Shown here piece by piece: positions 1 to 5,072 of a stretch of 6,362 bases of DNA. The first letter of the stretch is position 1. The number at the start of each line of letters is the position of its first letter. Source of the stretch: Methanomassiliicoccales archaeon. GTDB taxonomy: Archaea > Thermoplasmatota > Thermoplasmata > Methanomassiliicoccales > JACIVX01. Where the stretch lies: assembly GCA_028682925.1 (NCBI GenBank), contig JAJRAG010000083.1, forward strand, positions 1 through 6,362, read 5' to 3'. Below the pieces are notes generated by a model, which saw only the letters and a list, made by a program, of their open reading frames with translations, was not told the DNA's origin and ran no database searches. The translations under genes and the position numbers were made by a program.

Positions 1-131
1 TGAAGAGGGTGACAGTGGAGGATGCGCTCAGAGCAGATGAGTTGTTCAGCGTGCTGATGGGGGACGCAGTGTTGCCGCGGAAGGAGTTCATCAGCGCACA
101 TGCAAAAGAGGTTGAGAATCTAGATGTGTAG
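1..131 (+). CDS. gyrB: DNA gyrase subunit B, C-terminal end (partial, 5' end outside window)
   Basis: This is the 3' end of a gene that enters from the left. The reading frame with codons from position 3 gives 42 residues and a TAG stop at 129-131. The peptide contains ADELFSVLMGDAVLPRKEFI and ends HAKEVENLDV. This matches the conserved end of the GyrB TOPRIM/tail region, where bacterial proteins read like ADEIFSTLMGD-V-PRREFI and end near NLDI. GyrB supplies the ATPase and the metal-binding TOPRIM part of the type IIA topoisomerase A2B2; these catalytic parts lie upstream and cannot be checked here. The tail ends right after the NLDV motif. The gyrA start lies only eight bases after the stop, so the two are surely co-transcribed. 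ParE/TopoVI alternatives are unlikely given the downstream gyrA. The visible piece is short, but the match is clear. Confidence 0.9.
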   Translation, partial: KRVTVEDALRADELFSVLMGDAVLPRKEFISAHAKEVENLDV

Positions 132-136
132 GTGAT
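131..136 (+). promoter_or_regulatory. Ribosome binding site of gyrA (GGTGAT)
   Basis: GGTGAT, the archaeal-type anti-16S motif, sits three bases before the ATG at 140, and its first G is the last base of the gyrB stop codon. The overlap suggests translational coupling of gyrB and gyrA, and it supports the ATG at 140 as the gyrA start. Confidence 0.7.
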
Positions 137-139
137 AAG

Positions 140-2662
140 ATGGAAGAGGCAACACAAAGAGTCGTTCAACGGACCATCGAAGTTGAGATGAAGAAATCCT
201 ACATCGACTACGCTATGAGCGTGATAGTTGGCAGGGCTCTGCCTGACGTCAGGGACGGCCTAAAACCTGTGCACCGAAGGATTCTTTACTCCATGTACGA
301 CATGGGTCTCACCTCTGGTAAGGCGCTCAAGAAGAGCGCAAGGGTCGTCGGAGATTGTCTGGGTAAGTATCACCCACATGGCGACATGGCCGTCTATGAT
401 TCGTTGGTAAGGATGGCTCAGGACTTCTCGATGCGCTATCCATTGATCGATGGCCAGGGCAACTTCGGGAGCGTGGACGGCGACTCCGCCGCTGCCATGA
501 GATATACGGAGTGCCGTTTGGCGCGGATCGCTGAGGAGATGCTTTCGGACATCGAGAAGGACACGGTCGACTTCGTCGAGAACTTCGACAGTAGTCTGAA
601 GGAGCCCGCGGTCCTTCCGGCGAAGCTTCCGAACTTGCTAGTCAATGGATCATCTGGTATTGCTGTCGGGATGGCGACGAACATCCCACCGCACAATCTG
701 TGTGAGGTCGTCGATGCCGTCACTCACCTGATCGACAATCCGAACATGGAAGTCATGGACATTATGGAGTTCATCAAAGGTCCAGACTTCCCGACAGGCG
801 GCATCATATACGGCGTGAGCGGCATCATCGAGGCCTATTCGACCGGCAAAGGGCGCCTGAAGGTCAGGGCTAGAACAAAGACCGAGGAGCGGGAGAGTAG
901 GAAGAGGATTATCGTCACCGAGATCCCCTACATGGTCAACAAGGCAAACCTCATCGAGGCGATTGCGGACCTAGTGAAGGACAAGAGGATCGATGGGATC
1001 ACTGACCTAAGGGATGAGTCAGACCGAGACGGCATGAGGATCGTGATCGAGCTTCGGAAAGACGTCATGGAAGAAATCGTCCTCAATCAGCTTTTCTCTC
1101 ACACCCAAATGGAGGTCACGTTCGGCGTCATCAACCTCGCTCTGGTGAACAATGAGCCCTGCATCCTCACGCTGAAAGAAACGCTCCAGAGCTACATCGA
1201 CTACCGGAAGTCAGTAGTGATCAGACGGACGAAGTTCGAGCTTGAAGAGGCGAGGAAAAGAGACCACATCCTCCAGGGTCTGATCAAAGCGGTCGATACG
1301 CTGGACGAGACGATTGCGATCGTTCGCGCCGCCAAGGACGGCGACGAGGCGCGCACCGCTCTCGTCGTTCGATTCGAACTATCTGATGATCAGGCGAAGG
1401 CCATCCTAGACATGCGTCTGCAGAAGTTGACGGGCCTCGAGATCGACAATCTGCGCCAGGAGTTCCAGGACATCGAGAAGAGGATAAGGGACCTCGAGGA
1501 CATCCTGGCCAGCGAGAGAATGATCATGGAGATGATCAAGGCCGAGCTGCTCGAGATCAGAGAGAAGCATAAGGACGACAGAAGGACGGAGATAGTGCAC
1601 GACGCGATCGACCTTGATATCGAGGATTTGATTCCGGTCGAGGATATGGTCGTGATCATTACCCACGACGGCTACATCAAGCGGCTACCTATCAACACAT
1701 ACAAGCAGCAGCAGAGAGGCGGCGTCGGTCTCATAGGAATGGAGACTAAGGAGGAGGATCATGTCGTCGATCTTTTCGTCACATCCACACACAATTACAT
1801 CATGTTCTTCACCAACCACGGGCGGGTCTACTGGCTGAAGGCGTACATGATACCTGTCGGAGGGAGACACTCGAAAGGGAAGCCGATCGTAAACCTGCTT
1901 CCAGGTCTCGACGAAGGGGAGAAGGTCCTCGACACGATTCCAGTCAAGGAGTTTGACGAGCAGCACTTCCTGATGTTCGCCACGAGGAAGGGCATAATCA
2001 AGAAGACCAAGCTGTCCGCCTACGGTCACGTCCGCATGTCAGGAATCATCGCCCTTGGCCTCGAGTCAGGAGACGAGCTCGTGGACACAAGGCTCACGGA
2101 CGGTACCAAGGAGATAGTGATCGCGACGAAGGATGGCCAGGCGATTCGCTTCAACGAGAGCGATGTGCGGTCGATGGGGAGACCTGCGAAAGGGGTCATA
2201 GGGATAAGACTGTACGAAGGTGACGAGGTCGTCAGCATGGCTGCGGTGACTTCTGAATCGAAGCTACTTACGATGACGGAAAATGGGTACGGGAAGACGT
2301 CATTGGTCTGCAACTATCGCAAGACGAAGAGAGGGGGCAGGGGTGTCATCACGATGAAGACCGGCGAGAGAAACGGACGGGTCATCACCGCTCTGGATGT
2401 CCTCGGAGAGGACGAGCTGATAGTCACCAGCACCGGAGGGATGGTGATAAGGGTCCCTGTCGCAGACATCAGGGTCGTCGGAAGGGCGACGATGGGCGTG
2501 AGGATCATGCGCCTTCGCGAAGACGACAAGGTGACGGCGGTCGCTCGATTGGTCGGCGAGAAGGAGGAGAGGATGGTCGACCAAGCTGAGGTCAAGGAGG
2601 ATCTAGACATACTTCCCCAATTGCGGCTTGAGGATGATAACGGACAGGGGGAGGAGCAGTGA
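140..2662 (+). CDS. gyrA: DNA gyrase subunit A (type IIA topoisomerase, breakage-reunion subunit)
   Basis: GyrA cuts and rejoins DNA and, with GyrB, introduces negative supercoils using ATP. At 840 aa it is complete (E. coli GyrA is 875). Numbering up to the active site coincides with E. coli: R32 and R47 in the RALPDVRDGLKPVHRR block, H78/H80 in KYHPHGD, R121 and the catalytic Y122 in AAMRYTECRL. The winged-helix and tower regions run to about 330-340, with PNLLVNGSSGIAVGMATNIP at 164-183. The coiled-coil arm and C-gate follow at roughly 340-490 (DMRLQKLTGLE at 424-434). The C-terminal DNA-wrapping beta-pinwheel begins near 500. Its GyrA-box is QRGGVG at 525-530, and degenerate repeats lie near 575, 630, 680, 730 (KRGGRG) and 780, consistent with six blades. 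The GyrA-box argues for gyrase rather than ParC/topo IV. The tail is acidic (EDDNGQGEEQ). One oddity is Met83 where E. coli has the quinolone-contact Ser83; Asp87 is kept. The gene is second in the gyrB-gyrA operon. Confidence 0.97.
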   Translation: MEEATQRVVQRTIEVEMKKSYIDYAMSVIVGRALPDVRDGLKPVHRRILYSMYDMGLTSGKALKKSARVVGDCLGKYHPHGDMAVYDSLVRMAQDFSMRYPLIDGQGNFGSVDGDSAAAMRYTECRLARIAEEMLSDIEKDTVDFVENFDSSLKEPAVLPAKLPNLLVNGSSGIAVGMATNIPPHNLCEVVDAVTHLIDNPNMEVMDIMEFIKGPDFPTGGIIYGVSGIIEAYSTGKGRLKVRARTKTEERESRKRIIVTEIPYMVNKANLIEAIADLVKDKRIDGITDLRDESDRDGMRIVIELRKDVMEEIVLNQLFSHTQMEVTFGVINLALVNNEPCILTLKETLQSYIDYRKSVVIRRTKFELEEARKRDHILQGLIKAVDTLDETIAIVRAAKDGDEARTALVVRFELSDDQAKAILDMRLQKLTGLEIDNLRQEFQDIEKRIRDLEDILASERMIMEMIKAELLEIREKHKDDRRTEIVHDAIDLDIEDLIPVEDMVVIITHDGYIKRLPINTYKQQQRGGVGLIGMETKEEDHVVDLFVTSTHNYIMFFTNHGRVYWLKAYMIPVGGRHSKGKPIVNLLPGLDEGEKVLDTIPVKEFDEQHFLMFATRKGIIKKTKLSAYGHVRMSGIIALGLESGDELVDTRLTDGTKEIVIATKDGQAIRFNESDVRSMGRPAKGVIGIRLYEGDEVVSMAAVTSESKLLTMTENGYGKTSLVCNYRKTKRGGRGVITMKTGERNGRVITALDVLGEDELIVTSTGGMVIRVPVADIRVVGRATMGVRIMRLREDDKVTAVARLVGEKEERMVDQAEVKEDLDILPQLRLEDDNGQGEEQ

Positions 2663-2679
2663 CAGAGAGCGGGTCCTCC
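2650..2679 (+). terminator. Possible hairpin at the gyrA stop (weak terminator candidate)
   Basis: GGAGGA (2650-2655) can pair with TCCTCC (2674-2679) around an 18-base loop that includes the gyrA stop codon. A G5 run (2647-2651) could alternatively pair with C5 at 2686-2690. Moderately T-rich sequence follows (TATTCTAGATTCC), but there is no strong T tract, which archaeal termination normally uses. The pairing is visible; its role is a guess. Confidence 0.2.
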
Positions 2680-2804
2680 GCCAAACCCCCTATTCTAGAT
2701 TCCATCGTTTCGAATTCGACCATCAATGCACTCGCTGCGACCTGCTCCGTTGTCACTTCCATCCCCTCTTGGTCGATGTGACGTTCGCGAATATGGTAAT
2801 CTTC
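2663..2804. other. Intergenic region between gyrA and the ATPase gene
   Basis: No convincing gene was found here. The only structured element is a perfect 10-base palindrome, TCGAATTCGA, at 2710-2719. Short open frames exist on both strands (66 codons on + from 2628, 56 codons on - from 2762 to 2592), but both run into gyrA. Neither shows a recognisable domain or a well-placed ribosome binding site. Confidence 0.5.
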
Positions 2805-2820
2805 TGGAAAGCTTTATTAT
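2805..2820 (+). promoter_or_regulatory. Archaeal promoter (BRE plus TATA box) of the KaiC-like ATPase gene
   Basis: TGGAAA (2805-2810), resembling a BRE, directly precedes the AT-rich GCTTTATTAT (2811-2820), which fits an archaeal TATA box. Transcription would be expected to start about 25 bases downstream, near 2840, leaving a leader of some 15-20 bases before the start codon. The 13-base repeat shared with the surface-protein upstream region overlaps the right half of this box. Confidence 0.5.
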
Positions 2821-2827
2821 CAGATTA
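2815..2827 (+). repeat. 13-base repeat copy 1 (TATTATCAGATTA)
   Basis: This is an exact match to 4987-4999. The copy overlaps the predicted TATA box of the ATPase gene. Flanking bases differ on both sides, so the identity is confined to 13 bases. It could be a regulator binding site or a chance match in AT-rich promoter DNA. Confidence 0.5.
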
Positions 2828-2849
2828 GGCAATGGAATCGACCGCTAAT

Positions 2850-2854
2850 GGTGG
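2850..2854 (+). promoter_or_regulatory. Ribosome binding site bearing on the ATPase start (GGTGG)
   Basis: GGTGG lies directly against the ATG at 2855 (no spacer) but six bases before the in-frame ATG at 2861. By spacing it fits the second ATG better, so the real protein may begin at MFKNSMQG, two residues shorter than the longest frame. No other purine-rich site is near. Confidence 0.4.
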
Positions 2855-3562
2855 ATGAGGATGTTCAAGAACTCGATGCAAGGGCTTGACAAGGTTTTCA
2901 GGACCGACGTGGACCCGCCAAAGGTCATATTGGTGACGGGCCCTCCGGGATCGATGAAGACAAGCTTCAGTTACTCTCTGATGTCCTCCTACTTGGAAAG
3001 GACGGGAGAGTTCGGGCTCTATGTGACGCTGGAGGAGAGCGCAGACAGTCACCTCAAGAACATGCGGAGCCTCGGCCTTAAGATCAGCCCCAACCTCGAG
3101 ATCTCCGATTTCACCGATCTCAGGGAGCTCGATGATGTGATCGAGGTTGACAATCCCACGGACTACGTGCACTTCATCGAGCAGGTGATAGGCTACTTCA
3201 AGAACAAGCACAAGGAGAAGTTCACGGTCTTTGCCCTCGATTCGCTAGGAGGGCTTTACTCGCTTATGGAAGATATGAAGTGCATGCGCAAGAAGATGTT
3301 CTATTTCTTCAAGACGCTGCGAGACTTCAATCTACTGTCATTCATCGTGATGGAGCGTCCTCAGAGCAGTCCGAGCGAGGTTCTCGGGAACGAGATGTTC
3401 CTCGTCGATGGGATAATTGAACTGGGCGTTGACAGAACAAGGGGAAAGCTTGGCAGGTACATACAAGTGGACAAGATGAGGGCCTGTGAGCACAGCATGG
3501 AGAAGCACACGGTGGAGGTCGGAGAGGGCGGACTGACGATACTAGGGCCCACTCTGGTCTAG
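2855..3562 (+). CDS. KaiC/RAD55-like single-domain RecA-superfamily ATPase with atypical Walker A
   Basis: The 235-aa protein has the order of motifs of a short KaiC-type ATPase. The N-terminal GLDKVF segment (10-15) is followed by a P-loop GPPGSMKTS (29-37). Next come YVTLEES (56-62), with the paired glutamates E60-E61 where KaiC proteins have their catalytic Glu, and Walker B FTVFALDS (123-130, Asp129). The PQSSPSEVLGNEMFLVDGIIEL stretch (169-190) and a C-terminal QVDKMRACEHSMEKHTVEV strand region (204-222) are both typical of the family. It should be cytosolic, with no signal peptide or membrane segment. Family members in archaea are often linked to signal transduction, motility (ArlH/FlaH) or recombination (RadA relatives). 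The exact role cannot be told here. The Walker A glycine before Lys is replaced by Met (M34), while Lys35 and Thr36 are kept. ATG 2855 gives the longest frame; ATG 2861 has better ribosome-site spacing. It has its own promoter. Confidence 0.88.
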   Translation: MRMFKNSMQGLDKVFRTDVDPPKVILVTGPPGSMKTSFSYSLMSSYLERTGEFGLYVTLEESADSHLKNMRSLGLKISPNLEISDFTDLRELDDVIEVDNPTDYVHFIEQVIGYFKNKHKEKFTVFALDSLGGLYSLMEDMKCMRKKMFYFFKTLRDFNLLSFIVMERPQSSPSEVLGNEMFLVDGIIELGVDRTRGKLGRYIQVDKMRACEHSMEKHTVEVGEGGLTILGPTLV

Positions 3563-3577
3563 GAAAACACTTTAAAG
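3563..3577 (+). promoter_or_regulatory. Archaeal promoter (BRE plus TATA box) of the coiled-coil gene
   Basis: GAAAAC (3563-3568) followed by CTTTAAAG (3570-3577) resembles a BRE/TATA pair, starting immediately after the ATPase stop codon. The expected transcript start is near 3600, giving a leader of about 30 bases that contains the strong AAGGAGG site. The gene could also be read through from the ATPase gene, since only 67 bases separate them. Confidence 0.5.
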
Positions 3578-3615
3578 AATCAAACGATACTAGTTGAAAC
3601 CTGGCGTATCGGGCT

Positions 3616-3622
3616 AAGGAGG
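3616..3622 (+). promoter_or_regulatory. Strong ribosome binding site (AAGGAGG) fixing a TTG start
   Basis: AAGGAGG sits seven bases before TTG 3630. An in-frame TAA at 3615-3617 excludes any earlier start, and the next in-frame ATG is about 85 codons downstream, inside the coiled coil. TTG is therefore the start. Confidence 0.8.
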
Positions 3623-3629
3623 AAGATCA

Positions 3630-4850
3630 TTGCCTGAAGATAGCATTCCAATATGGCAAGTCATCGAGGAATTCAAGGACAAGATCAAGACGCAAGAGGT
3701 CGAACTCAAGAAGCGAAGGGACGAACTCGACGTCCGCGAGACGGAGTTGAAGGAGCGGAAGAGGCTCCTCGACGATCATGCTCAGAAGCTTGAGATCAAA
3801 GCAAAGGAACTGGAGAAGCGCGAGGGGGAACTGGTCCCGCGCGAGACCGAAGTAGCGAAGGTCGAATCCAACCTTGAAGCGATGTCGATAGAACTCAGGG
3901 AGAGGGACGGGGAGCTGCGCGCAGCGAGGATCGGACTCGAGAAGCACCAGCGCGAGATCACCGAACAGGAGGCGGAGGTCCAAAGACTCACCGAGCAGTC
4001 AGTCTCCTATGAAGGGAAGATCAAGAAGATGATCGATAGCATGTCGGGAACCGAGGAGAAGATCCTCAGCGAGGAACGCGAGATCAAGAAGGTATTGGAA
4101 GACCTGACCTCAAAGAGGGAGGAACTTCTGGCGAAGATCAAAGTGGCCGAGGAGCGAGAAAACCTCCTTTCGGAGAGCAAGCAGCTCGTGATGGACGAAC
4201 AGAAGAGATTCGTCGAATGGGAGAAGATAATGAACGAGCGTGAGGCAGCGATGAGCGAGCGGGAGAGGATCCTGTCAAGAAGGGAAGCGCTTGTTCCAGA
4301 GACCGTCGAGGTCAAGGAGAATCTCTGTCCTAAGTGCGGTGAAGCTATGCCGGCGGGTTCGGACTCTTGCCCAGCATGTATGGTCGCGGAGGCAGAGGCG
4401 AATAGGATTGTGGAAGAGGCCGCCAGGGTGGCCGAAGAGGAGAGAGTAAGGAGAGCTGCGGAGGAAGAAGCGAGAATGGCGGAAGAGGCAGCCAAGACTC
4501 AACCAGTAGTTGAATCGGCGCCGGCCTTTACGCCAGAGCCTGTACCGACTGTCGCTGTTCAGCCTAGTGTCTCTCCAGCCGTTGAAGATCGTCCTGAGCC
4601 GGTCGAATCATCCAAAGTGGAAGCCCCTCAACAGAGACCGGTGCAGGTAGAGAAGGTTTGCCCCAACTGTCGAACGATCGTCGATGCAACCTCCGAGAAA
4701 TGCTATGCATGTGGAACCGATCTTGGTGCGGTCGTTGGAGAGGTGAAGGAAGGGGCGGCACCATCGGAAGAGAAGCCATCTGAGGAAGATCAGAAAGGTC
4801 CGGAAGCAAAGAGAGCGGTATCCATAAGAAGGATCATACGCAGGAAATGA
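3630..4850 (+). CDS. Coiled-coil protein with two zinc ribbons (function unknown)
   Basis: The 406-aa protein is not one I can name. Residues about 10-222 form a long, highly charged Glu/Lys/Arg coiled coil with recurring heptad-like blocks (RETELKER, KELEKREGEL, RETEVAKVE, EREAAMSERERILSRREAL). A zinc ribbon follows at 233-250, CPKC-x10-CPAC. Next is an Ala/Glu-rich helix at about 252-289 (VEEAARVAEEERVRRAAEEE), then a Pro/Val-rich flexible linker at about 291-340. A second zinc ribbon at 344-361 is CPNC-x10-CYAC, with the same spacing as the first. The acidic, disordered segment 370-395 ends in a basic tail, RRIIRRK (400-406). There is no signal peptide or membrane span, so it is cytosolic. 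The architecture suggests a scaffold or nucleic-acid/protein-binding factor; that is inference. Low-complexity coiled coil makes similarity to SMC or other coiled-coil families uninformative. The adjacent KaiC-like ATPase is a possible partner. The start is TTG, chosen for the AAGGAGG site. Confidence 0.85.
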   Translation: MPEDSIPIWQVIEEFKDKIKTQEVELKKRRDELDVRETELKERKRLLDDHAQKLEIKAKELEKREGELVPRETEVAKVESNLEAMSIELRERDGELRAARIGLEKHQREITEQEAEVQRLTEQSVSYEGKIKKMIDSMSGTEEKILSEEREIKKVLEDLTSKREELLAKIKVAEERENLLSESKQLVMDEQKRFVEWEKIMNEREAAMSERERILSRREALVPETVEVKENLCPKCGEAMPAGSDSCPACMVAEAEANRIVEEAARVAEEERVRRAAEEEARMAEEAAKTQPVVESAPAFTPEPVPTVAVQPSVSPAVEDRPEPVESSKVEAPQQRPVQVEKVCPNCRTIVDATSEKCYACGTDLGAVVGEVKEGAAPSEEKPSEEDQKGPEAKRAVSIRRIIRRK

Positions 4851-4872
4851 GAGGGCCTCCTTGCTCCGCTCG

Positions 4873-4899
4873 TACAGACAATCCTAGATCAGATCTGTA
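4873..4899 (+). terminator. Possible terminator hairpin after the coiled-coil gene
   Basis: TACAGA (4873-4878) can pair with TCTGTA (4894-4899) around a 15-base loop. T-rich sequence follows (TTTATTCGAATCATTTAATTG), which is where an archaeal transcript of the upstream gene could end. The stem is short and the T runs are interrupted. Confidence 0.3.
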
Positions 4900-4986
4900 T
4901 TTATTCGAATCATTTAATTGTAAATCTCACATATAATGACCTTTCCTGCAAAAAAAGAGAGGGGGGTCAGAGGGTAGTGGCGAGCA

Positions 4987-4999
4987 TATTATCAGATTA
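4987..4999 (+). repeat. 13-base repeat copy 2 (TATTATCAGATTA)
   Basis: This copy is identical to 2815-2827. It lies about 20 bases upstream of the TATA box of the surface-protein gene. A partial relative (ATCAGAT) also occurs at 4888-4894. Confidence 0.5.
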
Positions 5000-5009
5000 T
5001 ATTACGGGT

Positions 5010-5028
5010 AAAGATATGTTTTTATAAT
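5010..5028 (+). promoter_or_regulatory. Archaeal promoter (BRE plus TATA box) of the surface-protein gene
   Basis: Purine-rich AAAGATATG (5010-5018) precedes TTTTTATAAT (5019-5028), the clearest TATA box in the window. A start of transcription near 5050 leaves a leader of about 23 bases. The leader region includes a small TTTAC/GTAAA hairpin (5042-5046 with 5052-5056) that would straddle the predicted start site. Confidence 0.6.
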
Positions 5029-5062
5029 GTTACGCTCCTACTTTACCCCCAGTAAATGTACC

Positions 5063-5068
5063 AGGTGG
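5063..5068 (+). promoter_or_regulatory. Ribosome binding site of the surface-protein gene (AGGTGG)
   Basis: AGGTGG ends four bases before ATG 5073. It resembles the GGTGAT site of gyrA and supports this ATG, which directly opens a signal peptide. Confidence 0.65.
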
Positions 5069-5072
5069 GATA

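Larger units (their letters stand above)
4851..5018. other. AT-rich intergenic region before the surface-protein gene
   Basis: No gene was seen. From left to right it holds a weak hairpin (4873-4899), an AT-rich stretch with the palindrome ATTCGAAT (4903-4910), and an isolated TATA-like ACATATAATG (4930-4938). A purine tract follows, A7 at 4950-4956 then GAGA and G6 (4961-4966). Next comes the second copy of the 13-base repeat. The extra TATA-like site could drive a small RNA or an alternative leader, but no product is evident. Confidence 0.5.

Noticed and set aside
2710..2719. TCGAATTCGA palindrome as an operator, with ATTCGAAT at 4903-4910 as a relative
   Set aside because: The palindromes are short, not identical, and not placed consistently relative to the promoters; no more than noted.
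2592..2762. A - strand open frame of 56 codons (MEVTTEQVAASALM...) covering the gyrA-ATPase gap
   Set aside because: Composition looks protein-like, but 71 bases overlap gyrA antisense, there is no well-spaced ribosome site or TATA box, and the later half (APPPVRYHPQ) looks like an out-of-frame shadow.
2628..2828. A + strand open frame of 66 codons overlapping the gyrA end, with a Cys/His-rich patch (CTRCDLLRCHFH)
   Set aside because: It starts with TTG inside gyrA, ends inside the predicted promoter of the next gene, and its Cys/His spacing matches no known zinc motif; most likely chance.
2825..3211. A - strand open frame of 128 codons opposite the ATPase gene
   Set aside because: The + strand frame has all the ATPase motifs; the antisense product shows no recognisable domain and no promoter.
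3630..4328. SMC/Rad50-like chromosome protein reading of the coiled coil
   Set aside because: There are no Walker A, Walker B or ABC signature motifs in the protein; the likeness is only coiled-coil composition.
4007..4495. A - strand open frame of 162 codons opposite the coiled-coil gene
   Set aside because: It is a Ser/Leu-rich mirror of Glu/Lys/Arg-rich codons on the + strand, as expected opposite a coiled coil; no start signal.
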